Shown: one piece after another, positions 26,822-34,991 of the stretch
Position numbering within the stretch: the first letter of the stretch is position 1
Layout of the letters: each line of letters starts with the position of its first letter
NCBI GenBank assembly: GCA_947452555.1
Contig: CANGDH010000001.1
Span: forward strand, 248,001-312,000
Length of the DNA: 64,000 nucleotides
Direction: 5' to 3'
Source: Bacteroidota bacterium
Lineage (GTDB): Bacteria; Bacteroidota; Bacteroidia; Chitinophagales; Chitinophagaceae
Notes under the pieces: generated by a model
The model's database searches: none
Told to the model about the DNA's origin: nothing
The model's input: the letters and a program-made list of their open reading frames with translations, nothing else
Program-made: the position numbers and the translations under genes

Positions 26822-29314
26822 CTAAGCAACTGTATTTGATTTGTTCAAAGACTGGTACCTTTTGAATCCAGCAAAAACTAGCAATCCCCACAAAAGTATA
26901 GATGCGATACCGGATGCTTTCTTAGAAAGGTCAATGGAACTTGGTCTGAATTCAAAACGGATGGTATGTTTACCTACTGGAACCACTAATGCTCTTAAAA
27001 CATAGTTTACTTTAACAATTGGAGTTTCTTTATCGTCTATATATGCTTTCCAACCTAGGCGGTAATATATTTCACTAAAGACAGCTAACTGTGTTTTAGA
27101 AGTAGTTGCAGTATATAATACGTCGTCATTGTCATTTTTGACTAATTGAATTGAAGCGGCACTGTCAAAGCTTATGGAAGTAATGCCTTCTATTTTATCT
27201 TTCGCCTCAATAATGGCACTGTCTTTAGGATTAAAAGTATCTAAAGCATGCATCACGGCTGCAGCGTCTTGTTCCACCTGCACACCTTTTACAAACCAAG
27301 CATTGCCTAATGCTTCTTTATTGGGTATAGTGTCTGTAGCAATATTACCAGAAATAACATATTTCGTATTCAACATATTTACAACAGGCATACAATTAGG
27401 AAATTTATACCATTGGTTTTCTATCAAGTCTTGGTAGATACTCAATTTTGCAGGATTATAACCTCCAACAGTTTTATGGTGATAAGCTATTAAAGCACCA
27501 CCATTAAATGCATTTTGAATACCATATCGAATGTCTAATACTCTATAATTACTCGTGTCTTTTTTTAATGCAATGTCGGTAGGGGTTAAAGCAAATGCGC
27601 CTTCACTTTCAGTTTGCTCTATAAAATTTTCTGACTTTAAGTATTTAGTATCTAAATGAAATAAATCAACCAATGCTAGTAATCCAATACCCACAAAAAA
27701 CAGGGTTTGATTGATCCATTTTTTAATGGATAAAAATACCAGTCCAAATAATAATACTACAAAAAGAAGGGCTTTTAGAACATCGCCTTCAATCATAGAC
27801 TTCCGATCGGTTGCCATAGCATTCAATAAATCTCTCGCAGGCGTTTCATACACAGCTCTCTGATTTGCGTCTGGAATTTTAGCAATCTGAGTTAGCAATT
27901 GACGATCATTGTCAGTTTTAAAGTCACTTGTAAAATAAATGGCAAATACAGCTATGAATGAAAGTCCAATTAAAAGGATACCCAATTTGTACTTTGTATA
28001 AAAATTGGATAAGCTAGTTTCTTCACTTAAGGAAGCTGCACCGTACATAGCCATTACCCCTAATAATAAAGTGGGCACCACCATAATCATACTTGGGGCT
28101 CTGAACTTATTATACATTGGTAAGTGCTCCAGCATGAAAACATTAAATCCTTCTAGATAAGAACCTGCGGCTAATAAGAAAGAGAAAACAATTGCTCCTG
28201 CGATCCACCATTTATGTGGGTTTGATTTCACTGAAAATCCTAGGAATGCTAATAAACATATGATAATTCCAATATAAGGAGGTCCTGCAGTAAATCCAAT
28301 ACCACCCCAATAGAACTGTAAGTAACTTTGCAATTGCTGGCCAATTTGAGGCTGCATTTGTTGAATGGTTTCAATCGCTTTTGAACTAGCAGGTTCAACC
28401 ATATTTGGATCACTGCCTCCTCCATAAATATTAGGGAACATCAAAACCAAGGGCTCTGATTTATACATGCTATAGCTTAATGCGTAAGCACTATTTAAAC
28501 CAGTAGCGGTAGTTTTACTGTCTTTAGTAGTAAGTGCACTTCCCCCACGTATGGATTCTTTACCATACTCATAGGTACTCACTAAAATTGGAGCATTCAC
28601 AGCTAGTCCTAATAAAGCGGCGATTAATCCGCCAGCCAATGTTTTATATATTGCAGTATAGTCTTTTGCTTTTATCCATTCAACTAAATAATACAAAGAC
28701 ATGAATGCTGCTATGATGATTCCGTAGTAAGTTATTTGTAAGTGATTGGCTTGAACAAATAAGGCGGTTGAAATGGCCGTAAGTAATACCCCCCATAAAT
28801 AGCTCTTTTTGAATAGTATAAATAGAGCGCCAATAAAGAAGGGTAGATAAGCAATAGCATGCATTTTGGTAATATGCCCCACAATAATAATAATGGGATT
28901 GTAAGAGGCATAACTATAAGCCAATGCGCCAACGATACTTATAATACTATTGAATCCTAAGACCTGCGCTAAAAAGTAGAATGCTAAACTTGCTAAAAAA
29001 AACAATCCAATTGGTTCAGGTAACCCTAATGTCAAAAAACGGTCTATTATTCCAATAGAATAGGAATATCCTACCACACCAGTAATTTGATAAGTAGGCA
29101 TTCCTCCAAACATACTAGTGGTCCACAATGGGGTATGACCATTTCTTTCTCTGTATTGTAATGCGTCTTGTGCCATCCCTTTCCATTGTGTAATATCTGA
29201 TTGTTGCAATACCTTGCCTTCCATAGCAGGTTTGCAGTATACAATAGCTACAATTGCAAAAATTGCGATTGCAATAAAATGGGGTAATGCCAACTTGAAA
29301 AATGACTTCAACAT
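26822..29314 (-). CDS. YfhO-family polytopic membrane protein
   Basis: An 830-residue protein with a dozen or more hydrophobic segments followed by a soluble C-terminal domain of about 200 residues and a final membrane helix. This layout and segments such as FRAPSMIMVVPTLLLGVMAMYGAA and GWKAYIDDKETPIVKVNYVLRALVVPVGKH are typical of the YfhO/GT-C-like family. In Firmicutes YfhO glycosylates lipoteichoic acid; Bacteroidota homologs are uncharacterised as far as I know. Co-transcription with the following GT2 gene suggests polyprenyl-phosphate-sugar-dependent glycosylation (inference). The ATG at 29314 begins a typical membrane N-terminus. Confidence 0.82.
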   Translation of the reverse strand: MLKSFFKLALPHFIAIAIFAIVAIVYCKPAMEGKVLQQSDITQWKGMAQDALQYRERNGHTPLWTTSMFGGMPTYQITGVVGYSYSIGIIDRFLTLGLPEPIGLFFLASLAFYFLAQVLGFNSIISIVGALAYSYASYNPIIIIVGHITKMHAIAYLPFFIGALFILFKKSYLWGVLLTAISTALFVQANHLQITYYGIIIAAFMSLYYLVEWIKAKDYTAIYKTLAGGLIAALLGLAVNAPILVSTYEYGKESIRGGSALTTKDSKTTATGLNSAYALSYSMYKSEPLVLMFPNIYGGGSDPNMVEPASSKAIETIQQMQPQIGQQLQSYLQFYWGGIGFTAGPPYIGIIICLLAFLGFSVKSNPHKWWIAGAIVFSFLLAAGSYLEGFNVFMLEHLPMYNKFRAPSMIMVVPTLLLGVMAMYGAASLSEETSLSNFYTKYKLGILLIGLSFIAVFAIYFTSDFKTDNDRQLLTQIAKIPDANQRAVYETPARDLLNAMATDRKSMIEGDVLKALLFVVLLFGLVFLSIKKWINQTLFFVGIGLLALVDLFHLDTKYLKSENFIEQTESEGAFALTPTDIALKKDTSNYRVLDIRYGIQNAFNGGALIAYHHKTVGGYNPAKLSIYQDLIENQWYKFPNCMPVVNMLNTKYVISGNIATDTIPNKEALGNAWFVKGVQVEQDAAAVMHALDTFNPKDSAIIEAKDKIEGITSISFDSAASIQLVKNDNDDVLYTATTSKTQLAVFSEIYYRLGWKAYIDDKETPIVKVNYVLRALVVPVGKHTIRFEFRPSSIDLSKKASGIASILLWGLLVFAGFKRYQSLNKSNTVA

Positions 29315-29396
29315 AAGTATTAAATTGTTGAAACAAACCTACAACTAAAAAGGCTTTTTAAGTACATTTATGGACTTGTAAATATTAACAAACTAC

Positions 29397-29684
29397 ATGA
29401 ATAAGAAAGCACCATTTGCCTTTATTGCCCGCCTTGCAGTGATATGCAATGCCTTCTATTTATTAACTACCGCTTTTTTGTTCTTTTCCTGGTTAAAAAT
29501 ACCTCATGATATTGCCAATTTTATGGCTGTTTTAGGACTTGAAATGGCCCCTTTTGTGAACCTTATTTTCGTAATAGGGTTCGTTATTAATGTTTTTATT
29601 AAAAAGGCAGTTACAATCCCACTATGGCAAACAATTTTCAACTTGTTGATGTTATTAGTTCAAATAACTTTATTATTTATATAA
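29397..29684 (+). CDS. Small integral membrane protein, unknown
   Basis: The 95-residue protein has three hydrophobic segments (about 9-31, 37-62 and 73-95) joined by short loops and almost no soluble part. I do not recognise a family. It starts 8 bases before the queuosine-precursor transporter gene on the same strand, with no terminator between, so the two are probably co-transcribed. A role alongside that transporter is possible but unproven. The upstream 82 bases separate it from the divergent YfhO gene. Confidence 0.6.
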   Translation: MNKKAPFAFIARLAVICNAFYLLTTAFLFFSWLKIPHDIANFMAVLGLEMAPFVNLIFVIGFVINVFIKKAVTIPLWQTIFNLLMLLVQITLLFI

Positions 29685-29692
29685 ATTAGCAC

Positions 29693-30478
29693 ATGATTCA
29701 TCAAATATTAAAAGACAGGTCAACAAAATTATTTTTAGGTATCACTGCTTTTTTTGTGGCCAATGCTTTAATCGCAGAATGTATTGGAGGTAAGATATTC
29801 TCTTTAGAGGGGGTATTAGGTATTAGTCCAGCTAATTTTACCATTTTCGGGGAGAAGGGACTTTCCTTTAATCTTACATGTGGTGTTTTGCTTTGGCCAT
29901 TGGAATTTGTAATCACCGATATTGTAAATGAATATTATGGACCTAAGGCGGTTAGAAGAATTAGTTTAACTGCCGTTTCCTTAATTGCTTATGCTTTTGT
30001 AATGTTTTATGTAGCAATGCATATTGCGCCAGCAGGATTCTGGGTAGCATCTAAAACAGCAGCAGGTATACCAAGTATGCAAGGTGCTTTTGAAGCAATT
30101 TTTGGTCAAGGCATGTGGATTATATTAGGAAGTTTAGTAGCTTTTCTAGTGAGTCAGTTTATTGATGTGATAGTGTTTCATAAAATAAAAAAAATAACTG
30201 GAGAGAAAATGCCGTGGTTGCGTGCTACTGGTTCTACCGTGGTGTCTCAATTAGTAGATAGTTTTGTGGTATTGGTAATCGCATTTAAATTAGGTAATAA
30301 CTGGAGCTGGTCTTTTGTATTAGCAGTCTGCGTTGTGAATTATATGTATAAGTTCACTATGGCTATTATATTGACTCCTGTGATAGGTTTGGTAGAAGCT
30401 AGAATAGAAATTTACTTAGGCCATGACAAAGCCAAACAAATGAAATTGGCTGCTATGGGAATTGAAAATGAGATCTAA
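29693..30478 (+). CDS. Queuosine precursor transporter (YhhQ/VUT family)
   Basis: The 261-residue protein has about six hydrophobic segments. The N-terminal region (KLFLGITAFFVANALIAECIGGKIF), the central LEFVITDIVNEYYGPKAVRRI motif and the late AVCVVNYMYKFTMAIILTPVIG segment identify the YhhQ family, which imports 7-cyano- or 7-aminomethyl-7-deazaguanine for queuosine modification of tRNA. Bacteroidota members are commonly longer by an internal insert, as here. It is in the inner membrane. No queuosine biosynthesis gene is adjacent, which fits a salvage lifestyle. It follows a small membrane-protein gene by 8 bases. Confidence 0.85.
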   Translation: MIHQILKDRSTKLFLGITAFFVANALIAECIGGKIFSLEGVLGISPANFTIFGEKGLSFNLTCGVLLWPLEFVITDIVNEYYGPKAVRRISLTAVSLIAYAFVMFYVAMHIAPAGFWVASKTAAGIPSMQGAFEAIFGQGMWIILGSLVAFLVSQFIDVIVFHKIKKITGEKMPWLRATGSTVVSQLVDSFVVLVIAFKLGNNWSWSFVLAVCVVNYMYKFTMAIILTPVIGLVEARIEIYLGHDKAKQMKLAAMGIENEI

Positions 30479-30519
30479 ATAGGAAACTGAGTTTTTAGAT
30501 TAGTGATTGCACTTAAGAA

Positions 30520-30984
30520 TTAAAAACGGCGTTCGTCCAATAACATTTTTATAGCAACTTTGTCAATGGGCAATGTCATTGTGTTTTCCGTCAAGTCATT
30601 TAAATGTATCCATCTTAAATGTTCTGCAGTACTTTTTTCGTCTTCGACTTGCGCTGGTAAAAAATCAAATGCTTTTTCTTTCGTCAATACAGCATTCGTA
30701 TTGCCAGAATGCACTCTGTAGTAGATGGAAATAATTTGATCGGTGTTATTAAATGCAGAAATTTGAAAAAAATCGGTGGTGTAGAAATGATTTCCAACCT
30801 TGATTTCTATTGCAGCTTCTTCCATAAATTCTCTGACTAAACAGGCTCTTGTTCCTTCGCCAATTTCTAATCCACCCCCAGGAAGTTTAGTAATATAGTT
30901 TCCCCTTATAAATTCGTCGCTTACTAATAATCTGTTTTGGTCATCTATTAAAATTCCGTAAACTCTTACATTAAATAATGCCAT
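30520..30984 (-). CDS. Nudix hydrolase
   Basis: The 154-residue protein has the Nudix box G-x5-E-x7-REUxEExGU as GGGLEIGEGTRACLVREFMEEAAIE, in which the usual last Gly of the box is replaced by Ala. The substrate, some nucleoside diphosphate linked to another group, cannot be assigned. The N-terminus VRVYGILIDDQNRLLVSDEF is the standard first strand of small Nudix enzymes. It stands downstream of dapF by 33 bases on the same strand and may be read from the same transcript. Confidence 0.88.
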   Translation of the reverse strand: MALFNVRVYGILIDDQNRLLVSDEFIRGNYITKLPGGGLEIGEGTRACLVREFMEEAAIEIKVGNHFYTTDFFQISAFNNTDQIISIYYRVHSGNTNAVLTKEKAFDFLPAQVEDEKSTAEHLRWIHLNDLTENTMTLPIDKVAIKMLLDERRF

Positions 30985-31017
30985 AGGGGTAATTTATAAG
31001 TAACGCGAATGTCTATT

Positions 31018-31797
31018 TTATTTTAAATGGATATTTCCTTTAAATACAAAAGTCCCTGGTCCCATTAACCAGATATTGTCAAAATGGTTCCCGCCTTTAT
31101 TAATTAAACTTACGGCTAATTTCCCACCCAATGTTTCAATTGCCACTTTATTTTTACCCTCCTTGTGTATACTTGCGACTATGGCAGCAGCTGTAACACC
31201 TGTGCCACAGCTATACGTTTCATTTTCTACGCCTCTTTCATAAGTTCGCACAAATAATTGATCTTTTTGTTGTGCAACAAAATTTACATTAATTCCTTCC
31301 TTAGCAAATCGGTCATTGTATCTAATACTTTTCCCTAAAGTAAAAACGTCTACAGCGTCTATATCTTCTACCATTTGAATATAATGAGGAGAGCCTGTAT
31401 TGGTTACAAAAAACTGATCAGCATGCTCAATAGCATTTACGTCACTCATTTTTAAATGCACCCAGCCAGTATGGTCAATACTCGCTTCATGAGGGCCATC
31501 CACGGCAATAAAATGATAATGTTTTTTATGAATTCCATTGTCATAAGCAAACTGCACTAAACATCTTCCACCATTGCCACACATACTTCCTTCATTTCCA
31601 TCTGCATTATAATAAGTCATAGAAAAATCAAATCCTTCCGCAGTGCCTAATAACATAAGACCATCGGCACCAATGCCTTTTCTTCTATCGCATAAAAACG
31701 CAATTTGGCTAGACGATAGCTGGATGCTACCATCGCTATTGTCTAGAATAACAAAGTCATTGCCGGTCCCTTGGTATTTCGAAAATTGTAATTCCAT
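31018..31797 (-). CDS. dapF: Diaminopimelate epimerase
   Basis: DapF interconverts LL- and meso-diaminopimelate for lysine and peptidoglycan synthesis. The 259-residue protein has both halves of the pseudo-symmetric fold with the two catalytic cysteines, Cys73 in SMCGNGGRC and Cys197 in TYSCGTGVTAA. The N-terminal FSKYQGTGNDFVILDN is the family signature. The cytoplasmic enzyme feeds the same wall pathway as ddl and the penicillin-binding protein elsewhere in the window. It lies between the nucleoside phosphorylase and Nudix genes, all on the minus strand. Confidence 0.96.
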   Translation of the reverse strand: MELQFSKYQGTGNDFVILDNSDGSIQLSSSQIAFLCDRRKGIGADGLMLLGTAEGFDFSMTYYNADGNEGSMCGNGGRCLVQFAYDNGIHKKHYHFIAVDGPHEASIDHTGWVHLKMSDVNAIEHADQFFVTNTGSPHYIQMVEDIDAVDVFTLGKSIRYNDRFAKEGINVNFVAQQKDQLFVRTYERGVENETYSCGTGVTAAAIVASIHKEGKNKVAIETLGGKLAVSLINKGGNHFDNIWLMGPGTFVFKGNIHLK

Positions 31798-31843
31798 TTT
31801 ACTAATTTAATACTTATGGTTCGAATTCTATTTTAAAATAATC

Positions 31844-32719
31844 TTAAATACTTGCTAAAATACCCAAAGACTTTTGAATCATATGGTCTACCGCTTTGGC
31901 TGGATCCTTGCTGAATTCTTTCATCACTCTATTCGCAACAATAACATTAATACTTAAACATTGGTGACCTAACAAATTACATAAACCATAAATTGCACTT
32001 GTTTCCATTTCAAAATTTGCAATATGATGACTGCCATATTTGAAACTTGTCATCTGATCTACCAAGTTTGGCATGCTTAATGGCAATCTTAATATTCTTC
32101 CCTGAGGGCCATAAAAACCTGGACAGGTAACGGTAATGCCATGACTATAACCTTCGGTGAAATGTTTTAATAAACTAATACTTGCAGAAGCGATATAAGG
32201 TTTAATATGTTGCGCAGTAATTTGTGTGTGTTGTTCAAAAGCACTTAAAATGGCTTTTTCTTCTTCATTGTTTTGAAGCGAATAAAAATGCAATAAATTA
32301 TCAATACCTAATCCATGCGTTCCGGCAACTAATTGGTCTACGCCAACTTCTCCTTGCAAAGAACCACATGTGCCCATTCTTACAATAGAAACTGATTTTT
32401 TTTGTGTATTAATAATTCGAGTATTAAAATCAATATTTACTAAAGCGTCCACTTCATTTAACGCAATGTCAATATTGTCTGGACCAATTCCAGTGCTCAT
32501 TACAGAAAGTCGTTTATTTCCTATATAACCTGTGTGCGTTATAAATTCTCTATGAGCAGTCGTAAATTCTATACGGTCAAAGTATTTACTTACATGAGCG
32601 ACACGTTCAGGATCGCCAACAGTTATTATAGTGTCAGCAAGCTCTTCCGGACGCAAATTCAAGTGATAAATGGCACCACGATCGTTCACGATCATTTCTG
32701 AAGCTCCAATTGTGGACAT
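31844..32719 (-). CDS. Nucleoside phosphorylase (uridine phosphorylase-like)
   Basis: The 291-residue protein is of the PNP/UDP phosphorylase family. It shows the phosphate-binding ITVGDPERV, the STGIGPDNIDIAL and SIVRMGTCGSLQ segments, and NFEMETSAIYGLCNLLGHQCLSINVIVANR with the ribose-binding Glu-Met-Glu. The family splits nucleosides with phosphate in salvage; the closest pattern is uridine phosphorylase. A role on futalosine (MqnB-like) cannot be excluded because the futalosine pathway operates here, but the length and ending argue against it. The start may be at MIVNDRG (8 codons in). Confidence 0.85.
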   Translation of the reverse strand: MSTIGASEMIVNDRGAIYHLNLRPEELADTIITVGDPERVAHVSKYFDRIEFTTAHREFITHTGYIGNKRLSVMSTGIGPDNIDIALNEVDALVNIDFNTRIINTQKKSVSIVRMGTCGSLQGEVGVDQLVAGTHGLGIDNLLHFYSLQNNEEEKAILSAFEQHTQITAQHIKPYIASASISLLKHFTEGYSHGITVTCPGFYGPQGRILRLPLSMPNLVDQMTSFKYGSHHIANFEMETSAIYGLCNLLGHQCLSINVIVANRVMKEFSKDPAKAVDHMIQKSLGILASI

Positions 32720-32815
32720 ATGTTCATTATTTAAGCTACAAATGTCGTTTAATTCATATTAGCATTAAAATTCTTTTCTAATTAACTTCTTTGTGTTATT
32801 TTCGCGTCCCAAAAG

Positions 32816-32886
32816 GGTCCTGTGGCCGAGTGGCTAGGCAGAGCTCTGCAAAAGCTTCCACAGCGGTTCGAATCCGCTCGGGACCT
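32816..32886 (+). tRNA. tRNA-Cys (GCA)
   Basis: A complete cloverleaf: acceptor GGTCCTG / CGGGACC, a D-arm with GCC/GGC stem, the anticodon loop CTGCAAA with anticodon GCA, and a T-arm AGCGG / CCGCT around TTCGAAT. The discriminator is U (base 32886), as expected for cysteine tRNA. CCA is not encoded. TATTTTCG at 32797-32804 is a plausible -7 box just upstream. A strong terminator follows after 6 bases. Confidence 0.96.
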
Positions 32887-32892
32887 CGATAC

Positions 32893-32923
32893 AAAGCCTC
32901 TCACGAAAGTGAGAGGCTTTTTT
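32893..32923 (+). terminator. Terminator of tRNA-Cys
   Basis: A perfect 12-bp stem with GAAA tetraloop (AAAGCCTCTCAC / GTGAGAGGCTTT) is followed by a T-run. The same 33 bases recur exactly after tRNA-Leu (36535-36567). Confidence 0.92.
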
Positions 32924-33081
32924 GGGTTAAGGCAGCGTCACAAGCTTGCTTGTGTAAGCTGACGAGAATCAAAAAAGCCAACTGAACGCGAAGCGTTTAG
33001 TTGAAAGGCTTTGGGTAAAGTGAGTTAGCCGAAGCGGAAGACAATGCGCAGCATTGGCTATCCGTGAAAGGCTTTGGGTAA
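32924..33081 (+). repeat. Structured repeat region trailing tRNA-Cys
   Basis: The region has no credible gene. It contains a hairpin CACAAG-CTTG-CTTGTG (32939-32954) with a homologue after tRNA-Leu, and a hairpin AACTGAACGC-GAA-GCGTTTAGTT framed by AAAGCC and GGCTTT. A third hairpin has stem CAATGC-GCA-GCATTG inside CGGA / TCCG. The direct repeat GAAAGGCTTTGGGTAA occurs twice (about 33013-33028 and 33066-33081). The last copy supplies the TTTG of a predicted promoter for the next gene. Confidence 0.7.
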
Positions 33082-33104
33082 GCCATTCCTTTATTGTATT
33101 TTTG
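33073..33104 (+). promoter_or_regulatory. Predicted Bacteroidota promoter of the small membrane protein gene
   Basis: TTTG (33073-33076) is followed after 20 bases by TATTTTTG (33097-33104), which matches the TTTG / TAnnTTTG consensus. The start codon follows only 4 bases after the -7 box, so the mRNA would be leaderless or nearly so. Confidence 0.6.
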
Positions 33105-33108
33105 CCCT

Positions 33109-33498
33109 ATGAAATATTCTCAAACCATTGGCATCTTACTTTGCTTATTCCTTTTATATACAACTACACAACCTTTAATTATAATCGACAGCCGACATTG
33201 GGTAATAACAGGGTGGAAGTCAGCAGAAAGTAATTTTGGACAACCAGGGAAGTTTTTGTTTTATGTAGGATTAATAAATTTAATATTTTTCTCACTCCCA
33301 TATATCTGGGCAAAGCGATTCAATATGGTATTTGCTGCTTTAATATTAGCATGGTCCATCAGAAATTTTGTCGTCTTATCTTCCTGTCAAATGGGGGAGT
33401 GTCCGGAGAAGCAATGGGCATTGTATGCAAGCATTGTTTTATCAGCTGGGATACTCTTAATGACATTCTTACCAAAGATAGATGTCAATAAGAAATAA
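33109..33498 (+). CDS. Small four-helix membrane protein, unknown
   Basis: The 129-residue protein has about four hydrophobic segments (about 5-22, 45-65, 72-88 and 100-119). I do not recognise a domain. Conserved-looking features are a CQMGECPEKQWALY loop with two cysteines between the last two helices, and a short Lys-rich tail. The frame extends 5 codons upstream to a TTG, but that TTG lies inside the predicted promoter, so I use the ATG at 33109. It is monocistronic: a promoter stands in front and a bidirectional terminator follows, shared with rocD. Confidence 0.65.
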   Translation: MKYSQTIGILLCLFLLYTTTQPLIIIDSRHWVITGWKSAESNFGQPGKFLFYVGLINLIFFSLPYIWAKRFNMVFAALILAWSIRNFVVLSSCQMGECPEKQWALYASIVLSAGILLMTFLPKIDVNKK

Positions 33499-33533
33499 AA
33501 AAAATGGAGTCTTAAAAAGACTCCATTTTTTTT
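33499..33533. terminator. Bidirectional terminator between the small membrane protein gene and rocD
   Basis: A perfect stem ATGGAGTCTT / AAGACTCCAT extended by A-T pairs, with a 3-base A loop, is flanked by an A-run on one side and a T-run on the other. It can end transcription from both convergent genes. Confidence 0.88.
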
Positions 33534-33537
33534 AGGA

Positions 33538-34773
33538 CTAACTTAATCTACTTAAAGCAGTTGCTATAATTTGAACCGCTTCTTTTATTTGCGCTTCATT
33601 TATTATTAGAGGAGGTGCAAAACGTATTTTATCACCATGCGTTGGTTTAGCTAATAAACCTAAATCCCTTAAGTGTAAACAAAGTTCCCAAGAAACTTCA
33701 GGGTCTTTATGATTAATTACTATTGCATTTAGTAAACCTCTGCCACGAACTAATTTAATTAATGGAGAATTCAATTTTTCTAATTCAGCTCTTAATAAAT
33801 CACCCATAGCTTCCGCATTTTCGGCCATTTTTTCAGACTTCAATACTTCCAACGACTTGATTGCAACTGCACAGGCTAAAGGATTTCCACCATAGGTAGA
33901 GCCATGTTCTCCTGGCTTAATTTGCATCATAACAATGTCGTCTGCAAGAACTGCAGAAATTGGCAAAGTGCCACCACTTAATGCTTTTCCTAAAATTAAA
34001 ATATCAGGTCTCACTTCCTCGTGATCGCATGCCAACATCTTTCCTGTTCTTGCTAAACCAGTTTGTATTTCGTCTGCAATAAATAATACATTGTACTCAT
34101 TACATAATGCACGCACTCCTTTTAAATAACCATCGTCTGGTAAAACCACACCAGCTTCACCTTGTATTGGTTCCACCATAAATGCAGCAACGGTTTTGTC
34201 TTGGAATGCTTTTTCTAAAGCGACTAAATCATTATAAGGTACTAAACCAAAACCAGGCATATAAGGACCAAATCCTTTAAAGCTACTAGGGTCGGTAGAA
34301 GAAGAAATAGCAGCAAGGGTACGTCCCCAAAAATTACCTTCAGCAAAAATGATTTTTGCTTCATTATCAGCTATGCCTTTCACATTATAACCCCATCTTC
34401 TTGCTAGTTTAATAGCAGTTTCTCCGCCTTCCACACCAGTGTTCATTGGAAGTACTTTATCATAACCAAAGTATTTAGTGATGTATTGCTCATATTCACC
34501 TAATAAATTATTATGAAAAGCACGAGAGGTTAAAGTTAATTTAGCCGCTTGTTCTTGTAAAGTTTTAATAATAGCAGGATGGCAATGGCCTTGGTTTACT
34601 GCAGAGTAGCCGCTCAGAAAATCGAAGTATTTTTTGCCATCTACGTCATATAAATAAACGCCTTCTCCGCGTTCTAATACTACTGGAATTGGGTGGTAAT
34701 TATGTGCTCCGTAATGGTCTTCTAGTTCTAAATATTTTGCAGCTTTTGCACTAACGTCATGATTCGTTGTCAT
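33538..34773 (-). CDS. rocD: Ornithine aminotransferase
   Basis: RocD transfers the delta-amino group of ornithine to 2-oxoglutarate, giving glutamate semialdehyde, and so links arginine breakdown and proline synthesis. The 411-residue class III aminotransferase has [39 protein letters not shown] and the PLP-Lys segment [20 protein letters not shown], and starts its conserved part at [23 protein letters not shown]. An in-frame ATG 23 codons upstream would read through a hairpin in the leader and encodes unrelated hydrophobic residues, so I place the start at 34773. The 5' leader is unusually structured (separate entry). Confidence 0.95.
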   Translation of the reverse strand: MTTNHDVSAKAAKYLELEDHYGAHNYHPIPVVLERGEGVYLYDVDGKKYFDFLSGYSAVNQGHCHPAIIKTLQEQAAKLTLTSRAFHNNLLGEYEQYITKYFGYDKVLPMNTGVEGGETAIKLARRWGYNVKGIADNEAKIIFAEGNFWGRTLAAISSSTDPSSFKGFGPYMPGFGLVPYNDLVALEKAFQDKTVAAFMVEPIQGEAGVVLPDDGYLKGVRALCNEYNVLFIADEIQTGLARTGKMLACDHEEVRPDILILGKALSGGTLPISAVLADDIVMMQIKPGEHGSTYGGNPLACAVAIKSLEVLKSEKMAENAEAMGDLLRAELEKLNSPLIKLVRGRGLLNAIVINHKDPEVSWELCLHLRDLGLLAKPTHGDKIRFAPPLIINEAQIKEAVQIIATALSRLS

Positions 34774-34904
34774 ATAAAATGGGTATAAAATGAATAAATA
34801 GGGAGGGGTTCCACTGCTGCTAAGAAAGCAGGCTAGGAACAAAATAAAATAAAGGGATTATCATTACCCCAAGGGATGATTCAGAAAATCTAGATTCAAA
34901 AATA
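34774..34904 (-). other. Structured 5' leader of rocD, no class recognised
   Basis: On the minus strand TATTTTTG (34904-34897) can act as -7 box, giving a leader of roughly 115-120 bases. It contains hairpin 1, ATCAT-CCC-TTG-GGG-TA-ATGAT (34880-34860). It also contains hairpin 2, GTTCC / GGAAC (34840-34836 with 34812-34808) enclosing CTGCT-TTCTT-AGCAG, with a symmetric 4 x 4 internal loop. A run GGGG in hairpin 1 is complementary to CCCC directly after hairpin 2, so a pseudoknot is possible. No T-run follows, so it is not a simple terminator. A regulatory RNA is inference; I do not recognise a known riboswitch class. Confidence 0.45.
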
Positions 34905-34991
34905 AAAAATAGCCCTTATTCATTACTCTAAATTAGTTTTTTTACGTCAATTTCCAATATTTTGGGCTTACTTTCGCAAAAAGAAAACCAC

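Noticed and set aside
19666..29314. A complete O-antigen or capsule locus
   Set aside because: No Wzy polymerase, Wzz, ligase or sugar-nucleotide synthesis gene is present, so only a partial glycan pathway can be supported.
32791..32985. Open frame across tRNA-Cys and its terminator
   Set aside because: It is an artefact of reading through a structural RNA gene and repeats.
34774..34842. N-terminal extension of rocD
   Set aside because: It reads through a strong leader hairpin and encodes unrelated hydrophobic residues; homologs begin near the ATG at 34773.
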